Assembly (NCBI RefSeq): GCF_022965805.1
Contig: NC_133109.1
Coordinates: 3,077,869-3,141,868, forward strand
Length of the DNA stretch: 64,000 nt
Direction of reading: 5' to 3'
From: Primulina eburnea
Taxonomy: Eukaryota > Streptophyta > Magnoliopsida > Lamiales > Gesneriaceae
This document shows, in pieces, positions 34,796 to 45,935 of the stretch (position 1 is its first letter; the number at the start of each line of letters is the position of its first letter). Position numbers and translations under genes: made by a program. Below the pieces are notes generated by a model. That model searched no databases. It had not been told where the DNA came from and worked only from the letters and a program-made list of their open reading frames with translations.

Positions 34796-34959
34796 ATTCG
34801 AGCTCATAAGGCTCGACTTACACCTTATTAAAGTTAATCAGCTTATTAAGATATTCATGCTTGGCTAAATGAGAAATGAAAATGAAAATATATGAATGAT
34901 GTGTGCAATTATGTGTTTGCCCAAACCAAGCTCATTACAATTAAAATTACAATATTTAC

Positions 34960-35275
34960 ATATCAGGCGGCAGGGCCTCAAGGATCTTATCTACACTAAC
35001 AAAATCTAAGGAGGTGCAGTCACGAGGATAGCTGGTGCTTGGAAAGTACGTGGAAGGATTTTCCTCGATAGTATTGTCACTAACAAAACTCAGCCAAAAG
35101 AACTACAAAATCAGTTTGAGTGAAGAATGAGATAAGAGATTCAAAGTATTGAAGAAGAAGTTCGCTTCTACTCCAATTCTTGTACTGCCAACAGAAGATA
35201 AAGACTTTACCATTTACAGCATCGCATCGAACATATGACTCAGATGTGTACTCATGCAAGAAGGAAGAGTGATTG
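34960..35275 (+). pseudogene. Old Tekay pol block 1: RT end and RNase H start
   Basis: Readable text includes GKYVEGFSSIVLSLTKLSQK, then a TGA where related proteins have C, then RFKVLKKKFASTPILVLPTE, DKDFTIYSIASN and CVLMQEGRVI. The catalytic D of YSDAS is I here. It ends at the GATTG duplicated by the solo LTR insertion. Confidence 0.85.
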
Positions 35276-38215
35276 TGTAACGTCCCAAAAATTTGAAAGT
35301 CCACGTGAACAACATTCATGCAAATTATTAAATTTCTTTGGTATTTTATTAAATTCTTTTAAAGCATTAAATGTATGTTTATTTTATTAATTATGTGTTT
35401 AATTACTTTTATTCATTTTATGCATAATTCATGCATGGTAGTAATTATTTCATGAAATTTTAAAAGTTCATGTATTAGAGTATCTAGATGCATTTCACGT
35501 TCGATCGAGGAGCGTAGACCGGAGAATTTTCAGGAAAATTATTTTATTACATGATTAATTTTTATTAATTAATATAAGGTGTTTTTAAGTGTATTTTTCA
35601 AAAATGTGATTTTTTTGGGTATTTTTACCCGCAGGATTTTATTTTTAATGGTACGCAAATTTTATCGAATCGGGGGACTTTTTAAGGGTTCGGCTAATGT
35701 TTTCAAAATCTTTTCAACATGAAATATTTTTCGGAAGTGTGTTTGGATTTAATAAGCCTAATTTTAAGCTTATTGGGCCTAATACTCTTTTTAAACTTTA
35801 AATTATCAAATTAGGTCCATTAATTGATTTGTTAACCATTTAAATAATGCTAATCACCCCTAAACCTAAATTAAATCTTCATCAGCCGCCCACACCCCTC
35901 CACTCACAAAACTCCTCGTTATTGCTGCTGCTAAGGATTCGGTGTCTCCATTTCCCTTGATCAAGCAAAAGCTTTTCCCTTCGGCCGTGCATTCCTCGAC
36001 CGTTTGTTCAAGATTAATCACCAAGGCACGCTTGTAACATCTTTTGTGCATCACCCATGCTTATATTACTGATTTATATTCATTCATCCCATGAAACTTT
36101 CGATCCAAGCATGAACTAGAAGGGGTTTCGATTTTTGTATGTATTTTGCATCCTACGATTTGCACTCATGTTTCTGGTTTTTGTTGCAAAGGACTGCCGT
36201 ATTTTTGATAAAAATTGGCTGTCTAGATCGTGACTGATAGGGTTTGAGCGTTGGTGTGTGCAGTAGGGTCGAGACAGATGGGATTTAGGTGATTTGTGCG
36301 AAATGGGGGTGCTCGATCCTAGTTCCCGTGGCTCAGCTGCACGATGACCTTCTCCAGTCCTGGACCAGACCCTGGTGGGTCTGAGATGGGGCCTGGAATG
36401 GCTCAAACAACGGTGGTGTCGAAGGATGAAACAACCGAGCCATGTTGGGGAGGGTAGTATCGGTAGGGAGCTTGCTGCGTTTTCTTGATTCCTAGTGGTT
36501 AAGAGCGTGCATGGGGTCAGTGGCTTGGTTTCGTTGGGTGCCTTAGGGGCTGATCGTGGTCCTTAGTAGGCTGACCCATGGCTGGAAAATCGGTTTAGCT
36601 TGAGGCGTGAGTTCCTTGGGGAAGATAAAGAAATAGAGTACAAGAGAGAAGGGGCAAGATATTTGTGATGTTCTGATATTTCTAGTCGTGGGGTAAGGGA
36701 CTGTTGGCATTAATTTAAGAGCATGATAGTGTTTTTAAGGTGTGATATAATGTTGGGAAAGTTTGGATTAAATTTCGGGTCGATCCGGGTTAAAATCGGG
36801 ATCCATGTCCAAGTTTTAAAACGGATCGATTAATTTTGGTTTCGGGCTCGAATTTACGTCTAAGAACATTTTAAAAATGTTTTGGGACATTTTAAGGAGT
36901 TTGGTAAGCTTCGGGTCAATCTTAGAGGTCCAGGGTTGAAACGATAATTTTTGGGTTTCCAGGGGCAAAATACTCATTTTGCATCCGGGGTGAGATTTGG
37001 TCCTGGCAGCGCCCTGAGCACAAATTTATGATATTTTAAATGTTTATGCATCATGTTTACGATTTTTACGCAATTATGATAAATACGATACATGCTTGGT
37101 TTAAAGGAAAAATTACGTATATGCATGTTTTGATTAAGTGATGAATATGATGACACGTTTTGAAGGAAGTGATTTAGTTGTGACTAACACGATGATACGA
37201 TGATATGATTGGAGTTATCGTGACGGGAGAAGGCCCCAGAGGAAGGCTGACGATCGTATTTCCATTGACATGATATGATAGGCCCGGGCTTAGTTGACGG
37301 GTGAGAGTGTCGCTGATGTCCTCCGCCATCCGGTACCGCGGTTACACGTTGATGGATCCACCGACTGACATGATGATACGAAAGTCACAGCTAATGAATG
37401 GAATTCAAATTAAGATTTTGACACGTATATGCTGATACGATGATACATGCTATTACCATGTTTTGACAGGTCACGGTTACGCATGCGATATGATAACATG
37501 ATGAGACATCTTTTGACACATTACGATTTTACACGACACGCTTATGTTCATGTTTTTAAGCTCATGAATGTATGTTGATTATGCTATTTTTCACTGCTGT
37601 GTGCTACGTATATGTACTTGTTATTACTGTTACAGGTGTATTGAGTCTTTAGACTCAATAGAGGTGTGTGATGCAGGTGAGTATTTTGATCAGGGGACCA
37701 GAGGTACCGAAGACTGAGTAGACAGGTGGGATGTGCGGTGACACGACCCGAGGACCATTATTTTTCCGCATATTGATTCACGTGTTTGAGAGGAGTTACA
37801 CATTTTTATACGTGGGTGATATTGTCGATTTTTCACGTTTACGTTTACGTTGATTGTGGATGATGTTAGTTATTTTTAAATTGCGCTACTTTTATTGGCA
37901 AATAAATACGATCATTTTAAATGTTATTTTGTAATTGCGAGCTTTTTAAAAAATATATTTCCACATTTTTAAAACGGTAGACGTTTCAGTAGCTCAACTG
38001 GTACCAACACTTAGGAATCTAGGTATTATACCTGGAGGTCCTGGGTTCAAGTGTTGGGGGAGGCGAAAGAAACCACTTTCCAGGAATGAGATATTCTATG
38101 AGTGAGGGTGCGTGGGCATGGCCCTGGACCATTCTAACGACCCATGACCAGTAGTGGTGCGTGGATATGGGCCGAGGCCTTTGTTGGTTCAGCCTAATGG
38201 TCCATGATCGTTACA
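35276..38215 (+). mobile_element. Tekay-type solo LTR, forward, TSD GATTG
   Basis: It begins TGTAACG and ends CGTTACA, a perfect 7-bp inverted pair, flanked by GATTG at 35271-35275 and 38216-38220. There is no internal region. It carries the hairpin CAGACCC-TGGT-GGGTCTG at 36366-36383, a near-copy of GATGGATCCATC at 37351-37362, GAGGACCATTATTTTTCCGC and GTAGACGTT near its end. A tRNA-like SINE sits inside its last bases. Confidence 0.88.
37986..38208 (+). mobile_element. tRNA-derived SINE inside the solo LTR end
   Basis: TAGCTCAACTGG (37990-38001) matches a pol III A box and GGTTCAAGTG (38044-38053) a B box, at tRNA-like spacing, in the phrase GAGGTCCTGGGTTCAA typical of plant tRNA-derived SINEs. 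A short repeat CGTT flanks it (37982-37985, 38209-38212). Removing it restores an LTR end GTAGACGTTACA that pairs perfectly with the LTR start. Confidence 0.6.
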
Positions 38216-38220
38216 GATTG

Positions 38221-38337
38221 CATACGCGTCAAGAAAATTGAAACCCTGTGAGAAGAATTACCTTACAAACAATCTCGAGTTAGCTGCGGTAGTGTACGTT
38301 CTAATGATTTGGAGGTATTAAATATATGATGCTAAAT
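38221..38337 (+). pseudogene. Old Tekay pol block 2: RNase H
   Basis: The reading is [20 protein letters not shown] then [13 protein letters not shown], a stop, and IYDAK. It continues exactly into block 3 at 41146 after removal of the reversed solo LTR. Confidence 0.85.
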
Positions 38338-38951
38338 TGTAACGTACCGTACTTTCCATGCTTAAAATTTGCGGAAAAATTAAAAATTTTCTTGAGTGTG
38401 AAAATAAAGTCAATACGGTCGTCACTACATCATCCATTCACCGATAAAATTTTGTTAAAAGATAATCTTGCTCAAATCGTCTCGCATCAAACATAAAATC
38501 AGAGTATAAATATTCTCATGCTTAAAATCTTTAAAATAACGTGGGCGGTCCTCGGGTTTAGCCTCCCACTCAGTCCAAGCCTGCCCCTTGGTCGCCACCT
38601 CCTATCTCCTCCACAACATAGTCACCTGCATCGATCAAGTCTAGTGAGTCTAAAGACTCAACACGTATAAACTGGAATAACGAGTACTACGTAATAAAAT
38701 TGCATGCAACTTTAAAATAGGACGTACATAACTTGAACTTGCATAATGAACTTGAACATACGTACGTACATAACTAGACGTGCCATCAACATAAACTTTT
38801 CGTAAACGTGCTGCATACTTGAACATACATACTTCATCATTTTGCGTAGAGGATGTTTCAAAGCAAGTGACCCATACATAATAAACGCCTGATCAGACAA
38901 ACCACAGTACTGGGCTGATAGGGACGTATCCACTGCCACATACATGAGATC

Positions 38952-39090
38952 CCCGTTCATAATTTAACGGGCTGGTTGGTCCCCGTTCATAATTTAACGC
39001 TTTCCAACCACGATCTAACCCGTTCATAATTTAACAGGGTGGAGAGGTCCTCGGCCACGTTCACCGACTTCTAAACCCATTCATAATTTG
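38952..39090. repeat. Four spaced copies of a hairpin unit
   Basis: CCCGTTCATAATTTAACGGG (stem CCCGTT/AACGGG, loop CATAATTT) occurs at 38952-38971. Degraded copies lie at 38982-39000, 39019-39038 and 39075-39090, spaced 30-55 bp apart within the reversed solo LTR. Confidence 0.75.
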
Positions 39091-39379
39091 GTCACAAGAC
39101 ATTTAGCATACCTCAAAAACTTAAAATATTTTCTTGCACGTCATACATAATTACTTGGCGTTGAGGGATTCATTGGACTTCGATCGGGGCCGTCGCTGCT
39201 GTACATACTAGCTTGAATTTGCATACTTAACTTGCATAACTTAACGTAGAAATCATACTTACTCTCGAGTTCAATCATTACTTAGGACATTCTATAATTT
39301 TCCATGACATGACCTTGATAACCCTTGCACTAAACCAGGACATCAATCTTAAAAGCAACAATATTATTTTTCCCGAAAA

Positions 39380-39650
39380 CGTGAGTAAACGGATCCCGAC
39401 CCCGGGCCCGTGTACAGGTCCGTCTACCTACTGCAAAGGAAATGCCCGGAAGAAAGAGGGGCACGGACCCCGTGTCGGGATCCGGAGACAAGTCCGTGTC
39501 TGTGCGGTGAAAGGTGTCTCGAAGAAAAGGGAAGGCACGGACCCCGTGCCTGCATCCGTGTGAGGGTCCATGTCCGTGCGCAAATTTGACACCGCGAAGA
39601 AAACAAAGGCACGGACCCCGTGTCAAGGTCCGTGTAGACCTCCGTGTACC
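39380..39650. repeat. GC-rich hairpin cluster in the reversed solo LTR
   Basis: GGCACGG-ACC-CCGTGCC at about 39534-39551 is a perfect 7-bp stem. Variants GGCACGGACCCCGTGTC occur near 39461 and 39608, with several CCGTGTNN pieces between. The island is GC-rich in an A/T-rich LTR. Confidence 0.75.
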
Positions 39651-41140
39651 TACGCGACTTAGAAGCTCACGAAAAGTCCGAACCTGTTGTGCTTAACTCC
39701 CTCAACTCGGTGTACAACCCAATAATCAACATCACGAGCTCATCTTAGGCTACTAAATCAATGACTCGAGCCTATACAACTGTCCCAAAACAACCATACA
39801 TCACAATCAACCCAACAAAACCCGTGAACAAGACTTTTTGTCACAAAACGGTTTTATACGACATTCAATCTCTCAAGCACCTAACGACAAGAAACGATGC
39901 TTCAATAAACATCCCAACATCATAAATAACATACCTATAAGCAACAACGATCACCCGTCGATCCCCAACGAAGCCTGCAACAATTAGACTTGAAGGGCAC
40001 ATCAATATCATAACTTTTCTGAAAACGCAGTTTGAGCAGTCCCACGAAAACGCCATAACTCACTCAATTTTTATCCAAAAATCTCGAATTTTATATCAAA
40101 TCGAAGGCATCAAAACGTTCTACAATTTCTTAGTTGAAAGTTTTCTCATAATCCCGACGGAAAAATCGCAGTATTTAAAAAGAAAGTAAAAACGTGATTT
40201 TAGATCTAAAATTAATTCAAAACTGATCTGAATCGTTTTCTGCTCAAACGACGAACGTCACACATATATTTTTACGCATAAAAATAACACAACACATAAT
40301 ATGACAAGATCGATGCAGAAAGAACAGAATATACGTGCCTTTTGATATTTAAAAATACCGTAACGACGATACCGAAGCGGAGATGGCGCTAGGATTGATC
40401 CGGGACGATGGTGGCTCGATTATCTTGCAATAAAAGCTCCGAAAACTAGTTGGAAAATAAAGGGGAAGGGGCGGCTGCTGTAGTACCAAGAACCCTAAAG
40501 TTTTCTTATCAAAATATTCAATTGAAATGTGTATGTGTGTGTTGTGTGAGTTTAACGTGTGTAAGTGTGTGTTAGTGGTGTGTGTGCGTGTGTTTGGGTA
40601 AAATTTAGGTAATTTAATTGTTTAATTGTCCTATTAAAATGCTAAGTAGAAGGCTAATCAAGTTGCTCCTTAACAATGCTAGTTAAAATGTTAAAAAGAT
40701 GCTAATCCACTATTAACTTTTAATAAATTCTCTTAATTTAAAATTAATGCACAAATGCCAACTTTAAAAGTCTTAAAATTCTAAACTTCCTAAATTAATA
40801 ATATAGGCTTTAAAATACTAAAACTAAATAAATTATTCAAAATACCCCTTCCTAACTTAAAATAAAAATACCGCATCATAAAATCGCCTAAATCGTCGCC
40901 GGTCTCATTTCCTCGATCCCGCCTCGAATAATCGCCTGAGACATAAAACTCAAGGAAAACGTTTTAACGTGAATCAACTAAACATATTATAATTTAAAAT
41001 AATAAAAATTCATAAATCATGAATTAAAACCCAATTTAATGAAATAAACATGCATTAAAACCATTTAGAAAAATACATAAGGAATTTAATAACTTGCACA
41101 CATGTGGTTCATGTGGACCTCAAATTTTCGAGACGTCACA

Positions 41141-42670
41141 TAAATGCAAAGTTTTCACTGACCATCAGAGTCTCAAATATTTGTTCAGACAAAAGGAATT
41201 GAATATGAGATAAAAAAGGTGTATAGAATTTTTTAAAGACTATGACCTGACAATAAATTATCACCTGGGAAAGGCCAACAAAGTAGTTGATGCTCTGAGT
41301 CGCAAGAACATGGGAAAGATGATACTCACTTCTATATCTATTGAACCAGGTCTGCATGAGAGAATCAAGCTAAATTAGAACAAATATCCTAAACTGACAA
41401 AAATCATAAGTTGAATCAAGGAAGAAGAAATTTATGAATATCATATAGTCCCCAACATCGTTCTTTGGATGCAAGATAGACTGTGTGTGCCAAATGTTGA
41501 AAAATTACGGCAAAAAATCATGTAAGAGGTACACAAGTAGCTTTCCTTTCATCATGGAATCAAAAAAATGTACAAGGAGCTAAATAAGATATTTTGGTGG
41601 AGTGTGATGAAAAGGGATGTAGCAGACTTTGGCTCCAAACTTTTGGTGTGTCAGAAAATAAAACTCGAACACCAAAGTCCCCGTGATTTATTTAAACCAT
41701 TGGAAATTCTAGAATGAAAATGGAAATATATTTCCATGGATTTTCTAGTGGGATAGAAAAATCACGAAGAGCCACGATGAGATATGAATGATTGTGGATA
41801 GACTCACTAAATCCACATATTTTCTACCCTAACGCATGAAGTAAAATTTGGATAAATTGGAAACCCTCTAATCTCGATCAACATTTTCTCTGACAGAGAC
41901 TCGAGATTCGCGTCAAAATTTCGGAAAAGTTTTCAAGAGGAAATGGGTAAAAAAAAACACTTAGTATATCATACCACCAACAGACTGACGCAAAGGCAGT
42001 GAAAACTATTGAAACAATAGAAGATGGTTGTGGCCATGCATAATATTTATTTCAAATTGGAGTGATTGCTTACCTCTGGTAGAATTTGCTTACAATAACA
42101 TCTTCCAAAGCAGTTTAGACGTGACTCCGTATGAAGAACTTTACGGGAGAAAATGTCTACACCACTTTATTGGGATGAAGTGGGAGAAAAAACCATCACT
42201 GGACCTAAACTCATTCAATCTACCGTTGATAAAGTCAATATCATTAGAAAAACGACTCAAGGTAGACCAGGATCATCTGAAAAGTTGCACAGGCCTAAAA
42301 AGAAGACCATTATCATTCTAATTCGAAGAAAAGTCAATATAAAGATAGATCCGATGAAAGGAGTAATTTGATCCAACAAAATAGAAATGTTGAATCCAAG
42401 ATACATAGGACCTTTTGAAATACTGAAGGTGGGTGCGCTAACTTACCAATTGGCTTTGCGGCCCAACCTACCTAGAATTCATGCAGTTTTCCACGTATCA
42501 CAAATAAGGATATACATATCTGATCCAAGTCATGTGCTTGAAATAAAACCTTTATATGTTCAAGAGAATCAGAAGGAGAACCTAAAATTTGAGGAAATCC
42601 CCATCCGCATAGATGACATCATGGATCGAGTTTTGAGACGAAGGTATATATCATACACAAAGTTCTTGCT
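41141..42670 (+). pseudogene. Old Tekay pol block 3: RNase H end and integrase
   Basis: CKVFTDHQSLKYLFRQKELN and YHLGKANKVVDALSRKN close RNase H. Integrase remnants follow: KIFWWSVMKRDVADF, ISMDFLVG, then the decayed core, LPLVEFAYNNIFQSSLDVTP and YEELYGRKC. The C-terminal part is RYIGPFEILKVGALTYQLAL and HAVFHVSQIRIYISDPSHVL. There are many frameshifts. Text stops matching at about 42670. Confidence 0.85.
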
Positions 42671-42671
42671 A

Positions 42672-43400
42672 GATAGAATCGGTTCGAATGACAGAAATCT
42701 TGGGTATTATAGCAAGAACATTTGCAGCATCCATCATTTTGGTTTTATTCCAATCCTGAGCATCATAAACTTGGACTCCAAGAACAGTAATCATTTTTCT
42801 GATCTGAACAGCAATTACAGTAGAGTGTTTGGTGATCATATCCACTAAAACTTTGAACATTACTGTAGACAAGTTGATCGTCGTACCAGCAATGATAGCA
42901 ATCAAAACAAGAAACTTCTCTTTGGTGCATCGAAGAATCCAGCTTCACTAGTAGAGGCTTTTGTATGACATCCATGAGAACATGGTATTCCATCTCCATT
43001 TCTTTCTTTTTGCAAGAAACGGAGTGAGAACTTCAGCTTCATTAGAGAATTAATAGAAGAAGATAGATTGGAGAAGTTTGAGAGTCCTTCAGTAGGCAGA
43101 GATAAATTAAAAATAAACAGAGCTTCATCGAACAAATACACCTGCCCAATAAATGAGTATGAAACCTATTTCTCAGCAATTACTGTGGCCTAGGCATAAA
43201 AATCCAATAAAATGTCTTCATAGATAACCACTGGAAGACTGAGAAATGGATGGATTCTAGTATTTTCTAATATTCTGAACATTCCCACCATCGCAGCATC
43301 TTCCAATCCGTAGACAAATTCAAAGTTCATTGAGTAGCATTCATCCTCTAAGCTGCCACTGTAGCAGATCTTGAAAGACAATAAGATATGAATCAAATGT
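42672..43400 (-). pseudogene. Sirevirus-linked extra ORF of unknown family
   Basis: Three reading pieces follow one another: 43396-43190 (NFEFVYGLEDAAMVGMFRIL, then VVIYEDILLDFYA), 43141-42902 (FIFNLSLPTEGLSNFSNL) continuing in another frame (KEMEMEYHVLMDVI), and 42905-42669 (TVMFKVLVDMITKHS, then GFAVQ-like AVQIRKM). The order and motifs recall a family of uncharacterised Gesneriaceae predicted proteins of about 200 residues at its core. In-frame stops and at least two frameshifts show it is dead here. The function is unknown. Position downstream of RNase H suggests the extra ORF of a Sirevirus. Confidence 0.55.
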
Positions 43401-43785
43401 GCAAGAATGCAGATATTACTGAAAGTAAGAATTCAAAAATTTTGCTGAGAGTAAAGTAAAATGAAGATGGGTGGTGAAATAGTATATGTATACTGAATTT
43501 TAAAATTCACACAAGTAAATAATCAAAAGTTTGAAAGAAATAACTAAAATGAGTAAATATCGGATTTTCAAAACAAAAAAATTTAAATATTTAAATAGTT
43601 GAAAATAAATAACCAATTGGTTGTCCTAAAAAGGTTAATTAAGAGGAAATGAAGTCAAACCAATTACACTATTTGATGGCTGCTGAAACGAGAGATTGCT
43701 GATTGTTTCAGCAAAGTCTCATGTTCAGTGGGCAACTTAGTGTTATCAGTGTAATTAATCGAGATATATATTCAGCAATTCTTGT
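43401..43785. other. Non-coding spacer between the extra ORF and the Tat insertion
   Basis: A/T-rich sequence with no frame. It ends with CTTGT (43781-43785), the left copy of the Tat target-site duplication, and was joined to 54453 before that insertion. Confidence 0.6.
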
Positions 43786-44235
43786 TGATAGGTAATGTCC
43801 AATTATATTTAATTTTTGGTGAATAATTTGGTGATAGTCCAATTAGTAATTGTATTAGTTGGTCAATTCAATGTTAAAGCCCAAATTGCTTGTAAAGGCC
43901 CAAGCCCACTAGGTACTCTCGAAATTCCTATAAATAGGGGATGTCTCTCATTATTGAAGGTATGCTCTCATTTTTCCTCTAAAGCTCTTGAATTCTCTGA
44001 GTTTTCTCTGAATTGTTTACTGACTTGAGCGTCGGAGTGCCTACGCCGGGAATCCTCCCGGCGCTTCCTGACGAGTGTTCGTGACGCAGGTGACACCCAT
44101 CAATTAACCGTGTATTGTCTACGTGGATCCGTTTACCAGCCAGGCGAGCTCGTTTACGGGCCAAGTGGGCAAGTTTATTAACCAGTCAGATCTCGCGTGT
44201 GCAGTCTACGCGACTCATTTATTTTAGCTACATCA
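43786..44235 (+). repeat. 5' LTR of the Tat element
   Basis: TGATAGGTAATG...CTACATCA, 450 bp. TATAAATA is at 43929-43936 and an inverted GCCGGGA/TCCCGGC hairpin near 44045-44062. Confidence 0.95.
43929..43936 (+). promoter_or_regulatory. TATA box of the Tat LTR
   Basis: TATAAATA followed by GGGG lies 143 bp into the LTR, at the same offset as 54141-54148 in the 3' LTR. Confidence 0.75.
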
Positions 44236-44256
44236 GCTTGGCGCCGTCTGTGGGAA
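44236..44256 (+). other. Primer-binding site of the Tat element
   Basis: GCTTGGCGCCGTCTGTGGG begins directly after the LTR. TTGGCGCCGTCTGTGGG is the usual sequence at this place in Tat-group elements. Confidence 0.75.
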
Positions 44257-44276
44257 AGTTACTTCGTCTCTCGAGG

Positions 44277-45935
44277 ATGCACACTCGTTCGCACTCTTTT
44301 CGTGATGCTACTAGGGAGGGACGCCCGCCTCAGCCTCCTCTGCAACAAGAGATGCTTATCACCCGCGAAGCGTTGGAGGCCTTGGTGAAAGAGACAGCCA
44401 CTCGCGCGGCGGCCGAAGCAGTGGCCCAGGCGCTAGCGCACCGCCAACATACTGATACCGGTGAGACAACTCCTGGAGACAATTCATCTTCTCATGACCC
44501 TGACAATACGTTAGGGAACAAGGATGGGACACACAAAGAAGCTGAATCAGATGGTCGAACACATCGACCCCATAAACATAGAGAAAGTGTCACGCTCCCT
44601 ACTTACGCACAAGGATCGCGCACTTTGAGTGGACAAGATAGCCGCCTAGCCGTCTTACCTGCTCGGCGGAGCCCTTTTACCACCGCCATATTGGCTGAGT
44701 CATTGCCAGCAGGAATGAAAATCCCCAACTTGCCAGAGTATGATGGAACAGGCGACCAGCAAGAACATCTCGACAAATTTTATGCGAAAGCTGACTTATA
44801 CGATATCAGCGATCCCGCTTACCGCAAGATCTTCCGAACTACGCTAGTTGGCCGAGCGCTTGCTTGGTTCAACAAGCTCCCCTCAGGGACTATAGATAGT
44901 TTGGAGAACCTGACTCAGCGTTTCCTCCACCAATTCTCTATCAATAAGAAGTACCCAAAAACTGCAGCTTACTTGTTTACTGTAATTCAGAAAGACGGAG
45001 ATGGCCTGAGAGAGTATGTACAGCGATTTTCGCAGGCTGTGCATGAAGTTTCTCATGTTAACCATGACTTGTTAGCCGGAATAGTACAGCAGAACCTCCG
45101 TCACAGGAAATTCAAGGAATCGATAGCTGGAAAACCCCCTAATTCATTGGAGGAATTGTTGGAAAGAGCTGAGAAATATATACGAATAGAGGAGGCTATC
45201 GAGCCGCGGTACTTGGGGAAAAGAAGAAGGGAAGAAGAGAGGCCGGTAAGAAGAGAGGAGAAGCGAATAGCTCAAAGCCCACGGCTCCAGTATACTCCTT
45301 TGAAGGCACGCTTGTCAGAGATACTGGTAGTGGCAGAGCAACAGGGTTTGTTACAACCCCCGCGTCCAATGAAGGAAAATCCTAAGCGTCAGAGATCTGA
45401 CAAGTATTGTCGTTTCCACAAAGATAAAGGTCATTCCACCGAAGATTGTTTCAGCCTTCGAGCTGAGATAGAAAAGTTGATCAAGCGAGGATATTTAAAC
45501 GACTACGTGGATAGGCGTCGCGGTCAGCAGCGAGACAATAGGCGCCGTGACGACGATCGTCCACGTGGGCAGAGACAGGAGCAAGGTGAAATGAGCGAGA
45601 AGACCAAGCATAGAGATGAGAACCTGCCCACTGGGGGCATCATATCTGTCATAACTGGAGGGCCCGCTTGCGGGGATTCAAACCGTGCAAGAAAAAATCT
45701 CGCGCGCGCCGCCAGAACAGATCACACTTCCTCGCACTTAGCCGCGATTCAGCCGATAAACGAGGTATCGATGACAGATGTTGACATGACTTTTGGGGGT
45801 GAGGATTTGGAATCCCCTCGGGGAGAACACAACGATGCCTTAATAATTTCTGCTACGATTTCTAATTTTTGGGTGAAAAAAATATTGGTAGACTCAGGAA
45901 GCTCAGCAGATATCATTTTTCATGAGGCATTCTAG
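44277..45935 (+). pseudogene. Tat gag and start of protease
   Basis: ATG 44277 (MHTRSHSF) is chosen because it is the first ATG after the primer-binding site; the open frame upstream runs back into the LTR. The capsid-type domain is at about 44690-45200 (KIPNLPEYDGTGDQQEHLDK, ALAWFNKLPSGTIDSLENL). A nucleic-acid-binding motif CRFHKDKGHSTEDC follows at about 45407-45450. Protease begins near 45890 with LVDSGSSADIIF. The frame is closed by TAG at 45933-45935, inside protease, but reading continues in the same frame beyond it. Confidence 0.9.

Larger units (their letters stand above)
38338..41140 (-). mobile_element. Tekay-type solo LTR, reversed, TSD TAAAT
   Basis: TAAAT flanks it at 38333-38337 and 41141-41145. 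On the minus strand it starts TGTGACGTCTCGAAAATTTG and ends GGTACGTTACA, resembling the LTR at 35276 in its first 60 bases and sharing the reversed GGTCCTCGGG and CTAGTGAGTCTAAAGAC blocks. It holds two special repeat zones (38952-39090 and 39380-39650). It has no internal region and no coding content. Confidence 0.88.
34960..42670 (+). mobile_element. Old Tekay/Del element (pol only), split by two solo LTRs
   Basis: Pol text reads across three blocks: 34960-35275, 38221-38337 and 41141-42670. Each junction restores the expected protein when the inserts and one target-site copy are removed (GRVI | [14 protein letters not shown] | CKVFTDHQSLKYL). There are stops and frameshifts throughout. The 5' half and both LTRs of the host element are not recognised; its right end adjoins the Sirevirus-like remnant at about 42670. 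Confidence 0.88.

Noticed and set aside
35866..36406. Short frames in the forward solo LTR
   Set aside because: They fall inside an LTR defined by TSD and termini, and are not shared as frames by sister LTRs.
37989..38062. A functional tRNA gene
   Set aside because: Only A-box and B-box-like parts are present; the sequence does not close an acceptor stem and continues into a SINE body.
39309..39696. Open frames on both strands in the reversed solo LTR
   Set aside because: They are by-products of the GC hairpin repeats in a region that is LTR by its TSD and ends.
44115..44276. Upstream extension of the Tat gag frame
   Set aside because: It runs back through the primer-binding site into the LTR; the first ATG after the primer site is at 44277.
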